Origin: Nitrospiraceae bacterium
GTDB lineage: Bacteria; Nitrospirota; Nitrospiria; Nitrospirales; Nitrospiraceae
Direction: 5' to 3'
NCBI GenBank assembly: GCA_025934615.1
Contig: JAICXS010000077.1
Span: forward strand, 1 to 7,571
DNA length: 7,571 bases
The notes under the pieces are model-generated. The model made no database searches, had not been told where the DNA came from, and saw nothing but the letters and a program-made list of their open reading frames with translations. Below, piece after piece: positions 1 through 6,069 of the stretch (position 1 is the first letter of the stretch; each line of letters begins with the position of its first letter). Position numbers and translations under genes: made by a program.

Positions 1-237
1 CGTCGGCCGACCGGCGATCTCGCTGAGATGGTCGCGAAGGTGCCGGCGCTCCAATCGTTGCGCGATATGAGCGAGTAAGTCCTTCTGCTTGGCGGCGGCT
101 TGCCGATTGAGATTGGCGGCGAAGTGGTCGGGGGGATTGGAGTCGGCGGCGCGCCGGGAGCACACTTGGATGATGCCTGCGCGCAAACCGGATTGGACTC
201 TATTGGAGCGACCCCGAAGAGTTCAGGCACCAAATAG
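1..237 (+). pseudogene. GlcG/HbpS-like (DUF336) protein, 3' end, with an in-frame stop
   Basis: One frame runs from base 1 to a TAG at 235-237 and is interrupted only by a TAA at 76-78. Before the TAA it reads RRPTGDLAEMVAKVPALQSL then RDMSE. After it come VLLLGGGLPIEIGGEVVGGI, GVGGAPGAHLDDACAQTGLD and a short polar tail. The LLLGGGLPI block, the GG-VVG-IGV-GAPG block and the DDACAQ-GL ending are the usual C-terminus of the GlcG/HbpS (DUF336, heme-binding-like) family, and homology continues across the TAA with no frame change. The 5' part lies outside the window. The stop turns a sense codon, perhaps AAA, GAA or CAA, into TAA and removes the conserved C-terminal third, so the gene is probably inactivated; a sequencing error or stop readthrough would give the same picture. 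It converges on the next gene, with 9 bp between the two stops. The family call is firm; the status is less so. Confidence 0.75.
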
Positions 238-246
238 AACGAAACA

Positions 247-996
247 TCATTTCAGTCCTTCTCCACTCGTACCACCACCGAATCCGCCGAAATTACCTCC
301 AAATCCGCCTTGACCGCTTCCCCAAAATTCACCTCTCCGAAGACGCCCAAACGGATGACGTAAGTCAGGTCGGCTGATCCACCAGAGAAAGGCGAATGCG
401 CCGACTCCGGTGAGGACGGTCAGGATAAGCCCGAGTCCCTTCAGGTGAGCGCGACTCGGTTCCCCCACCCGAACATCGTGTAATCCCGACGCAAGCGCCA
501 CCGTAGTTCGGTACAGTCCTTCACCGTACTCCCCTTGCCGGAAGGCCGGATCGACATACCGGATGCCCACATCTTCGACCATCGCGGGAGTCACTCGTCC
601 GACCAATCCTTTTCCCACCGTCACTGCCGCGCGTCGTTCTTCAATCGCCGCTAAAATCACGAGGCCATGCTCTCTTTGCGCCGATCCGACTCCCCATCGC
701 TGGTAGATGGTTGAGGCATACTCGTTGGCCGATCCATATGGCGCAAGGTTCTTGACGATGACGACGACCATCTCGACGCCCGTCTTTCGCTCCAAATCTT
801 GACACACGGATCGAATGCGCGCCTTCCAGTCTGGATCCAAGATGCCAGCCTGATCGGTGACATACCCGAGCGGTTGAGGAATAGGAGAGCGATCAGGAGC
901 CGTCGCCGATGCGGAATGCGGAGAACCGCTGAGCGCCGATATCAGAACGCACACGGCCATCGAATGTAGCTTGAGTCGTGAGACCGATAACGTCAT
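247..996 (-). CDS. TPM-domain membrane-anchored protein (YgcG-like)
   Basis: This 249-residue protein is the last gene of the leftward operon. Residues 1-31 look like a signal peptide: basic start, hydrophobic stretch 13-22, possible cleavage after SASA. About 45-170 is a TPM domain, recognised from the opening GYVTDQAGIL, the VEMVVVIVKNLAPYG strand, an NEYA-x8-WGVG segment, HGLVILAA and the GEYGEGLYRTT ending. A single hydrophobic segment at 187-207 is followed by a basic stretch and a Gly-Phe-rich tail (226-249), the usual architecture of the family. TPM proteins act outside the cytoplasm; plant TLP18.3 has been linked to photosystem II repair and some show phosphatase activity, but the bacterial role is mostly unknown. 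The ATG overlaps the TGA of the upstream gene by 4 bp (ATGA), with GAAGGA placed as ribosome binding site, supporting translational coupling. A second Met at residue 13 is a less likely start. Confidence 0.85.
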   Translation of the reverse strand: MTLSVSRLKLHSMAVCVLISALSGSPHSASATAPDRSPIPQPLGYVTDQAGILDPDWKARIRSVCQDLERKTGVEMVVVIVKNLAPYGSANEYASTIYQRWGVGSAQREHGLVILAAIEERRAAVTVGKGLVGRVTPAMVEDVGIRYVDPAFRQGEYGEGLYRTTVALASGLHDVRVGEPSRAHLKGLGLILTVLTGVGAFAFLWWISRPDLRHPFGRLRRGEFWGSGQGGFGGNFGGFGGGTSGEGLK

Positions 997-1760
997 CGCA
1001 ATCGTCCTTCAGCTCTCAACTGACCGATGCAGGCGGCGATCATTTCCAACGCACCGAGATACCGTTCGAAGAGGCGAGGCAGTTCAGCCGGCCCAGGGGA
1101 AATCAACCCTCGCTTAAGGTTCCAGACCTCCTGAAGCACGGCGGCATCGATGCCTAGGACGGACGGAAGATCGCTCAATAGAATGTCAGTCGGTCGAGGA
1201 ACCGGCAGGCGTAGCTCACGAAAGATGGCTCGCAGGCACGCCAGCATCGCGGTAAGAGAGAGCGGCAAAAGAATGCCCATGGCCTCCATGGTCGCCGCCC
1301 CTTCCACCAAGCGCTGACGGAGACGCAGCAAATTTCCACGGACCTCCTGCTCGCACTGCATACCCATCTGCTTCGTATCGATCACCAAGCCGACGAATGG
1401 ATCGTGTCCCATCAACACATGATGGCACGCGGCCATATCCGTATACTCTAATGGGAAGATCGAGGCCGATCCTCTCAGCTCCTCCTCAGTCAAAAACAGC
1501 GGGACAGGGATTTGTTCTTTTTTGAAGCGCTTATGAATTTTCGTATAGGTTTGGAGAAGCGACATATCGACCTTGGCGACCAGCACAAGCAAATTCAGAT
1601 TCGAACGACCAGGCAAATAATCCCCACGCACCGCGCTCCCGTACAGCAGCATCGCGTGGAGAGACGGCCCGTACAGATCGGCCATCCGCTCGACATAGAG
1701 CTGCAGCGTCTCGCGCGCTTCTTCGGGCAGGTTTTCAAACATCGTTTGGGTCAGCGACAT
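993..1760 (-). CDS. Nucleotidyltransferase-fold protein with both catalytic Asp replaced by Asn
   Basis: The 255-residue protein begins with a helix (12-30), then LLYGSAVRGDYLPGRSNLNL, the core of a pol-beta-type nucleotidyltransferase domain. G41-S42 and RGD (45-47) are intact, but where the family has S-D-x-D this protein has S53-N54-L55-N56. Both codons are AAT (1599-1601 and 1593-1595), one transition from GAT. The later strand that often carries a third acidic residue reads IPVPLFLTEEEL, with no Asp. The fold is therefore probably kept without metal-dependent nucleotidyl transfer. Residues from about 130 onward are helical and could bind a substrate or partner. The ATG lies 6 bp after the upstream stop, and that stop (TGA) is part of the ribosome binding site TGAGGT. 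The true partner and role are unknown; neighbouring genes do not suggest a HEPN/MNT toxin pair because no small HEPN gene is present. Confidence 0.8.
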   Translation of the reverse strand: MSLTQTMFENLPEEARETLQLYVERMADLYGPSLHAMLLYGSAVRGDYLPGRSNLNLLVLVAKVDMSLLQTYTKIHKRFKKEQIPVPLFLTEEELRGSASIFPLEYTDMAACHHVLMGHDPFVGLVIDTKQMGMQCEQEVRGNLLRLRQRLVEGAATMEAMGILLPLSLTAMLACLRAIFRELRLPVPRPTDILLSDLPSVLGIDAAVLQEVWNLKRGLISPGPAELPRLFERYLGALEMIAACIGQLRAEGRLR

Positions 1761-1766
1761 AGGACC

Positions 1767-3056
1767 TCAGGTTTGATTCACGGGCACGGCGGCTTCAGGC
1801 GGGAGACGATCGGCATGCCGATCAGGCCACAATCCTGCCGCGATCAAGCGATCCCTTAGACCAAACGGCGCAGTGGAACGAAGTCCCGCGGTCGTGGCGA
1901 GCACCTGATATCGCAGCCGCGGATTATGATCGAACGTGCGAAAGACACGATTGCGAAGGTACCCAAGCAGCGGATTGGTCGTGTTCCAGAAGAGGACCTG
2001 TTCGTCGGCGAGCCGCTGCAGCATCTCGACCTGTGGTCTCCGCGACCGCTCGAACGGCGCCAGAGCCGCGGCCGACAGATCGCCCTTTTCAAGGCAGGAC
2101 GGCAGAAGATCGGCCACCGCCATCGCGTCTACCATGGCCTGCATTCTCCCTTGCGAGGCATGAGGGTTCATGGCATGCGCGGCATCGCCGATCAAGAGGG
2201 CGCCATCGGCGACCCAGGTCTTCGTGCGCACGCGGCCGGTCGGCATATAGGCGGTTTGCTTCCAGTCGGTTAAGCCATCAAACACGTGTCCGAGATCCGG
2301 TGCAATCGTACGCCACGCGTGGCGTAAGGCCGGAAGTCCGGCTGCTTTCACGTGCGCCATGGAATCCGCTGGAATCATATAGAACAAATATTGCGTACCT
2401 TCGGCAGCCGGGAAGAGACCAAGGATGGCTCCTCGGCCGACGTAGTAACGCGACTCCGCGAGATCACCATGCGCTCTATCCAAGATCGCGATGAGATATC
2501 CCTCGCGGTAGCGATGGACCTGCGCCGGAATGCCGATGGCGTCCCGGACTTTCGACAACGCGCCATCGGCGCCCACTACAACTGCAGCACGAATGGACAT
2601 CGATCGGCCCGCATGTTCGGCCTCGACTCCAACCACGCGGTGCCCGTCGCGAATTAATCCCTTGAACGCCGTCCCGTACCGAAGACTGCCCGGCGACGAC
2701 GAGTCCAATGCATCGAGAATGGCATGGTGGGCGACGTTGGGTAACGTGACGACGGCTCGATTGTAGGGAGGCGGCAGCATGCCATAATCAATCGTACACA
2801 GACGGTTGCCTCCTGCACGATAAAAATGAAAATGCCTGACGGACCGGATGGCATGCGACGGCAACTTGGCGAGAACGCCGAGCCGATCGAGCACCTGTTG
2901 CCCATTCGGCTGAAGAATCTCGCCCCGCAATCCAGTGGGTGGCCCAGACGCTTGTTCAAGGACGATCGTACGAATCCCCTTTTGGGCTAACGCTAAACCC
3001 AAGACGGCCCCGCCACCCCCAGCACCTACAATCAACACATCGGTCTGTTCGGTCAT
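1767..3056 (-). CDS. FAD-dependent oxidoreductase/monooxygenase (PHBH/UbiH-type)
   Basis: With the start at 3056 the protein has 429 residues. The N-terminus is a Rossmann FAD-binding motif, VLIVGAGGGGAVLG (G11, G13, G16), with E34 placed to hold the ribose. GADGALSKVR (162-171) is the DG motif that contacts FAD and NAD(P)H, and GDAAHAMNPHASQG (290-303) is the second FAD motif. This order is that of group A flavin monooxygenases (p-hydroxybenzoate hydroxylase, UbiH, kynurenine monooxygenase) and related dehydrogenases; the substrate cannot be told. The usual GQGxN stretch after the GD motif is SQGRMQ here, which is unusual. The frame is open up to an ATG at 3113, but that would overlap the nuclease gene by 43 bp. 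ATG 3056 directly precedes the Rossmann strand and leaves a 14-bp gap after the nuclease stop. No strong Shine-Dalgarno is seen, so coupling to upstream translation is likely. Confidence 0.9.
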   Translation of the reverse strand: MTEQTDVLIVGAGGGGAVLGLALAQKGIRTIVLEQASGPPTGLRGEILQPNGQQVLDRLGVLAKLPSHAIRSVRHFHFYRAGGNRLCTIDYGMLPPPYNRAVVTLPNVAHHAILDALDSSSPGSLRYGTAFKGLIRDGHRVVGVEAEHAGRSMSIRAAVVVGADGALSKVRDAIGIPAQVHRYREGYLIAILDRAHGDLAESRYYVGRGAILGLFPAAEGTQYLFYMIPADSMAHVKAAGLPALRHAWRTIAPDLGHVFDGLTDWKQTAYMPTGRVRTKTWVADGALLIGDAAHAMNPHASQGRMQAMVDAMAVADLLPSCLEKGDLSAAALAPFERSRRPQVEMLQRLADEQVLFWNTTNPLLGYLRNRVFRTFDHNPRLRYQVLATTAGLRSTAPFGLRDRLIAAGLWPDRHADRLPPEAAVPVNQT

Positions 3057-3070
3057 ACCGGGCTCATCAT

Positions 3071-3727
3071 TTACGGCTCGATCCATTCTTCGTAACGCAC
3101 CGGGTCTTTCCACATGGCGAGAAACTTATCCCGCGCTTTGATGCTGATGGCTCGATCCGCGATCACATCAAGTCGCTCGTCATTATATCGATGGCCGCTG
3201 GTCGTTTGGTTCATCGAGCCGGTCGTATTGATCTCATCATCGATCACGACTTGCTTCAAGTGCATGAGGCCGTCGTGCTGGTTGACCCGAATCGGAATGT
3301 CCGCCGAACGCAAGAGGCCCAACGCCCGCTGCTGTTTCGGATCATTCCCCTGCCCGCGATCCGTGATCACCCGCACATCCACTCCTCGCTTCTTCGCCTC
3401 GATCAACGCTTTGACGATCGGCGGAAACGTGATGGTGTAGACCGCCACATAGATATACCGGCGGGCGTGGTCATAAAGCCCAATAAGATGATCGGCCGGC
3501 AGATCTTCCGGCGCATAGTAAGTCTCAATGGTTGCCGCAACGGCTGCAGGCAAATCAAATAATCCAAATAGAGACAAACTAGCATTGGCTGAACAGGATA
3601 AAACCAACAGGATGCTCAAAAAGCCCGGCCAACAAGGCCGCAAGGAGCTTGGACGCCGAGGCGTACAGGGTGAGTACGTTGAGGTATCCAAGCGACCGGG
3701 AACGCAGTTGGAGGGCTTTTTCAGCAT
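3071..3727 (-). CDS. Exported single-HKD phospholipase-D-family nuclease
   Basis: The 218-residue reading frame has one HKD motif, H156-x-K158-x4-D163, followed six residues later by GSMN (170-173). This is the exact spacing of the Nuc/PLD nuclease family, whose single-motif members dimerise to build one active site and cut nucleic acid or phosphodiesters without metal. Residues about 67-215 form the PLD domain (YIYVAVYTIT and VDVRVITDRG strands). The segment 35-65 is hydrophobic, ends in AVAA-T and probably acts as export signal or anchor; C45 in VLSC is a weak lipobox candidate. The oddity is the N-terminus: residues 1 to about 40, rich in Pro, Arg and Ser, are encoded entirely by repeat copy A, including the ATG. 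A TTG at residue 29 would give a neater signal peptide but is also inside the repeat. Start certainty is low; family certainty is high. Confidence 0.85.
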   Translation of the reverse strand: MLKKPSNCVPGRLDTSTYSPCTPRRPSSLRPCWPGFLSILLVLSCSANASLSLFGLFDLPAAVAATIETYYAPEDLPADHLIGLYDHARRYIYVAVYTITFPPIVKALIEAKKRGVDVRVITDRGQGNDPKQQRALGLLRSADIPIRVNQHDGLMHLKQVVIDDEINTTGSMNQTTSGHRYNDERLDVIADRAISIKARDKFLAMWKDPVRYEEWIEP

Positions 3728-3730
3728 CCT
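3609..3730 (+). repeat. Dispersed imperfect palindrome, copy A (122 bp)
   Basis: The element opens AGGATGCTCAAAAAGCCC and closes GGGCTTTTTCAGCATCCT, giving near-perfect inverted ends. Its centre is CGTAC (3662-3666), a 7-base loop, then GTACG (3674-3678). Between ends and centre the arms still pair in blocks (CCAAC and GCTTGGA on both arms), so the transcript can fold into one long hairpin. It shares end sequences, length and inner blocks (AGGCCGCA, GAGGCGTAC, GTACGTTGAGG) with copy B at 5932-6055, which lies in the opposite strand orientation. There is no clear target-site duplication. It starts 5 bp past the stop of the 127-aa gene and contains the start of the nuclease gene. Confidence 0.85.
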
Positions 3731-3735
3731 GAGGA

Positions 3736-4119
3736 TCAGTCGGCGTCGAAGGCCACCTTAAAGTGATCCTCCGCCTCCGCCCACGCTTGCGGTGACGTCC
3801 GGCTCAGCCATTCACGCAGATACTGCTTCTGCCCATCGGTAAGGAGCTGTTTGATTTGATGCGTCCGCCCTTGCAGCGGCTGAAGAAATCCGGCCCGCTT
3901 GTCGATATCGAGCGTCGCCGTCCTCACGTAGATATTGGTGTAGGCGGTCGGGGGCTCTCCGTCTTTTCCTTCACCCTGAATCCACACCGAAATAAACTTT
4001 TCCAACTGTAAACCGCCAGCGCTGTCCAACGCCGGATCGGTATCATGAAACAATTCATTTTCGGACTGCTTCAACGGGGTCGAATCCTGGTAGCGAAACA
4101 TGAAATTTTGCTTCCACAT
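3736..4119 (-). CDS. Hypothetical protein, first gene of the leftward operon
   Basis: I do not recognise this 127-residue protein. It has no signal peptide, membrane segment or catalytic motif that I can name. The first half contains aromatic and acidic stretches (FMFRYQDSTPL, LQLEKFISVWIQG, YTNIYVRTATLDI) that look like beta strands; the second half (RTHQIKQLLTDGQKQYLREW onward) looks helical, with an acidic end. The ATG is preceded by GAGAAG 6 bp upstream, a reasonable ribosome binding site, and codon use is like that of its neighbours, so I take it as real. It is followed within 5 bp by repeat copy A and then the nuclease gene, so it probably shares their transcript. Its function cannot be inferred from context. 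Confidence 0.7.
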   Translation of the reverse strand: MWKQNFMFRYQDSTPLKQSENELFHDTDPALDSAGGLQLEKFISVWIQGEGKDGEPPTAYTNIYVRTATLDIDKRAGFLQPLQGRTHQIKQLLTDGQKQYLREWLSRTSPQAWAEAEDHFKVAFDAD

Positions 4120-4808
4120 GCTATCTTCTCACTTAATAGTTCGGCCTGGTGTACTGGTGTAATGAGGACTGCTGCGAAAAATGAAAAGGTATAGTGACGA
4201 GACAGATTGAGCGATGTCAAGCTTCCGTCATGAAACTGTCAATAGATGGACCGTATCTGCACGCGTATGAAATCATCAGCACCGCCCAGCAGGTCGAGCG
4301 ATACGTGACGCGCTCAATCAACGAAGATTTCACTAGGCGCTTGACGATAGACCGTATGAGGTCTCCATTAACTTACCTGTCCTGTCCGCAGGACGATCAT
4401 TGACGCTCATTCAAATAGGAATTTGATCCTGCACATCGAGCGAGTGCTAGGCTGAGTCAGAAGCGTTGAGCATGAGCCGGAGCGAGAAACATAAAACAAA
4501 TTTTAGCAACCCCACAGGCAATCCGGGAAGGGCTTGGCTCTACCGGCGTATCAACATATTTTTGTTACATATAAGAAAACTGTTGTCGACGCTTGTCAGG
4601 CGTGAGGCCTCATAAGATGCCCTAGCGGTTGCAGCCCTAAAGTAGTATCGCACGCCACGACAGTAAGCCGCCGAATCCTTCTTGAATTATTCGCCTCATA
4701 AGTACTGTGCGTGACGCTTTCCGGCGATACGCTCGCCATTGACAATCTCTCGGCTGGTTTGTTAGCGTTTAAATTCTTTTAGTTTGATGCAGAGTTGCGG
4801 GGTTCTCC
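4120..4808. other. Divergent intergenic region without a convincing gene
   Basis: These ~690 bp separate the leftward operon from the rightward sulfur cluster and must hold both promoters. The right half is richer in A+T than the flanking genes. Visible elements are a 6-bp hairpin GTCCTG-TCCG-CAGGAC (4379-4394), a TGAGGCCTCA palindrome (4603-4612), a direct repeat GCCTCATAAG (4607-4616 and 4693-4702), and a small hairpin GGCGA-TACGC-TCGCC (4723-4737) just before a TTGACA. I see no tRNA, no recognisable riboswitch and no transposase remnant. A 69-codon frame at 4194-4403 has no family features or ribosome binding site and is not called. Confidence 0.7.
4739..4767 (+). promoter_or_regulatory. 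Candidate sigma-70 promoter for the sulfur cluster
   Basis: A perfect -35 hexamer TTGACA (4739-4744) lies about 65 bp before the carrier-protein start. At 17-bp spacing the -10 would be TTAGCG (4762-4767), which is a poor match, so this is a weak call. A small inverted repeat (4723-4737) directly abuts the -35 and could be a protein-binding site. Confidence 0.3.
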
Positions 4809-5009
4809 ATGCACGTGAAAATCAATGGAAAATTGGAAGAGGTCCAAGGGCCAACCGTATTGGACCTGCTGAAAGCGAAGAGCATCGACCCGCATATGGT
4901 TGCGGTGGAATTGAATTCCGCGATGGTGGAACGAGAGCAGCTCGGTGCGACCAAGATCAAAGACGGCGATGCATTGGAATTTTTGTTCTACATGGGAGGG
5001 GGCTGCTGA
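4809..5009 (+). CDS. ThiS/MoaD-family sulfur carrier protein with GGGC C-terminus
   Basis: The 66-residue protein has the small beta-grasp pattern of ThiS/MoaD/CysO: MHVKINGKLEEV, then TVLDLLKAKSIDP, VAVELNSAMVERE and IKDGDALEFLFYMGGG. Carriers of this family normally end in Gly-Gly, whose carboxylate is adenylated by an E1-like enzyme and converted to a thiocarboxylate. Here one Cys follows (GGGC, then TGA at 5007-5009), so processing is probably needed before activation, as for QbsE-type carriers trimmed by a JAMM peptidase. The next genes encode a cysteine synthase and an E1-like enzyme, so the carrier most likely supplies sulfur for cysteine, like mycobacterial CysO, rather than for thiamine or molybdopterin; those remain alternatives. 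A GGGG (4797-4800) about 8 bp upstream is a weak ribosome binding site. Its stop overlaps the cysK start by 1 bp (TGATG). Confidence 0.85.
   Translation: MHVKINGKLEEVQGPTVLDLLKAKSIDPHMVAVELNSAMVEREQLGATKIKDGDALEFLFYMGGGC
4994..5002 (+). promoter_or_regulatory. Ribosome binding site of cysK inside the carrier's Gly codons
   Basis: GGGAGGGGG, containing the full GGAGG core at 4995-4999, lies 6-9 bp before the cysK ATG at 5009. The same bases encode the essential Gly-Gly-Gly of the carrier tail. This fixes the cysK start at 5009 rather than at an in-frame ATG far upstream (4784), which would overlap the whole carrier gene. Confidence 0.85.
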
Positions 5010-5932
5010 TGCAGGCGCATACACAGATCACGGAGCTGATCGGTCGCACGCCGTTGGTCCGCTTGAATCAGCTCTCGCCTGAAGGCGGCGCGACCATCTA
5101 TGCCAAGGTAGAATCGTTCAATCCCGGCGGAAGCGTCAAGGATCGCATCTGCCTGAATATGATCAATGAGGCGGAACGCCAGGGTAAGCTCAAGCCGGGC
5201 GGCACTATCGTTGAGCCGACGAGCGGCAATACCGGGATCGGTCTTGCGCTGATTGCCGCGGTTCGCGGCTACAAGCTCATTCTCGTCATGCCGGAAAGCA
5301 TGAGTATGGAACGCGCGAGCCTGCTTTCGTCGTACGGTGCTCAATTGGTGTTGACCGCCGCATGGGAAGGCATGAAGGGATCTATCAAGGAAGCGGAAAG
5401 CATCATCGCGCAGAATCCCTCGTACTTTATGCCGGATCAATTCTCCAATCCCGCGAATCCGGCCATGCACCGCCAGACAACGGCGCTTGAAATCTGGGAA
5501 GCGCTCGATGGGCGAGTCGATGCCTTTGTCGCAGCGGTCGGCACGGGTGGCACTATTACAGGCTGCGGGGAAGTCTTCAAACAGCGCAACGCTCATATCA
5601 GAGTGGTTGCAGTCGAGCCTTCCGGTTCACCGGTCTTGTCAGGTGGTGATCCTGGACCGCATAAGATCCAGGGAATCGGCGCGGGATTTGTGCCGAAAGT
5701 GCTCAACCGATCTATTCTCGATGGTGTCGCAACAGTCACGGACGATCAAGCGTATCAAACAGCCAAACTGCTGGCGAAGCGAGAAGGTTTGTTAGTCGGC
5801 ATTTCATCCGGCGCCAACGTCTTTGCGGCCCAGAAGGTCGCACAGGAGATCGGAGCCGGCAAAAATGTCGTGACGATCTTGTGCGACACAGGCGAGCGAT
5901 ATATCAGCATCGAGAAATATTTTAACATTTAA
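5009..5932 (+). CDS. cysK: Cysteine synthase (O-acetylserine sulfhydrylase, CysK type)
   Basis: This 307-residue protein is a complete fold-type II PLP enzyme, of normal length for the family. K44 in NPGGSVKDR forms the Schiff base with PLP; PTSGNTG (70-76) binds the substrate carboxylate; GTGGT (178-182) holds the cofactor phosphate; SSGAN (266-270) contacts the pyridine nitrogen; the end DTGERY is typical. The HKIQGIGAGF loop (218-227) is that of O-acetylserine enzymes, whereas the mycobacterial CysM that uses O-phosphoserine and CysO has a different loop with an Arg. The enzyme makes cysteine in the cytoplasm from activated serine. Its translational coupling to a sulfur carrier suggests it takes sulfur from the carrier thiocarboxylate, possibly as well as sulfide; that part is inference. 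The stop codon merges with the first base of repeat copy B. Confidence 0.95.
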   Translation: MQAHTQITELIGRTPLVRLNQLSPEGGATIYAKVESFNPGGSVKDRICLNMINEAERQGKLKPGGTIVEPTSGNTGIGLALIAAVRGYKLILVMPESMSMERASLLSSYGAQLVLTAAWEGMKGSIKEAESIIAQNPSYFMPDQFSNPANPAMHRQTTALEIWEALDGRVDAFVAAVGTGGTITGCGEVFKQRNAHIRVVAVEPSGSPVLSGGDPGPHKIQGIGAGFVPKVLNRSILDGVATVTDDQAYQTAKLLAKREGLLVGISSGANVFAAQKVAQEIGAGKNVVTILCDTGERYISIEKYFNI

Positions 5933-6055
5933 GGATGCTGAACATGGCCCCCAACTTCGTTCTCGGCTCGCAAACATCCTCAACGTACCCCAGAAGGTAC
6001 GCCTCCGGTGTTTACATCGCCTGCGGCCTCGCTGGATGACCATTTTGAGCATCCT
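5932..6055 (-). repeat. Dispersed imperfect palindrome, copy B (124 bp)
   Basis: The copy has the same ends as copy A (AGGATGCTGAAC on the + strand, closing TTTTGAGCATCCT) and a central hairpin CGTACC (5984-5989), loop CCAGAA, GGTACG (5996-6001). Read on the minus strand it aligns with the plus strand of copy A. Relative to transcription both copies therefore have the same orientation. It fills nearly the whole cysK-moeB gap: its first base is the last base of the cysK stop, and it ends 14 bp before the moeB ATG. The stem-loop may influence mRNA stability or relative expression of the two genes. A 34-codon open frame from its internal ATG (5935-6039) resembles the copy A-encoded start of the nuclease and is probably fortuitous. 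Confidence 0.85.
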
Positions 6056-6069
6056 TGGATAGCTAAAGA

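Noticed and set aside
89..313. A 74-codon + strand frame
   Set aside because: It overlaps the GlcG/HbpS frame and the end of the TPM gene in another frame, and has a proline-rich tail with no family features.
2939..3562. A 207-codon + strand frame opposite the nuclease and oxidoreductase genes
   Set aside because: It is an antisense shadow; the opposite frames carry clear HKD and Rossmann motifs.
247..4119. The leftward operon as an antiviral defence system (nuclease plus nucleotidyltransferase)
   Set aside because: The nuclease is exported, the nucleotidyltransferase lacks catalytic Asp, and the other members (flavin oxidoreductase, TPM protein) do not fit any known defence architecture. 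No mobile-element or defence-island genes are visible.
4379..4394. Hairpin GTCCTG-TCCG-CAGGAC as a terminator
   Set aside because: No T-run follows and no gene ends before it.
4194..4403. A 69-codon + strand frame as a small gene
   Set aside because: No ribosome binding site, no recognisable motif, and composition unlike the neighbours; it ends in a hairpin sequence. It remains possible but cannot be supported.
4400..4427. TTGACG ... TTTGAT as a promoter
   Set aside because: The match is moderate at 16-bp spacing but nothing coding starts within 370 bp downstream.
4784..5008. Upstream in-frame start for cysK giving a 382-residue protein
   Set aside because: The extension would read across the entire carrier gene out of frame with it, and the family begins at the TQITELIGRTPLV segment right after ATG 5009, which has a strong ribosome binding site.
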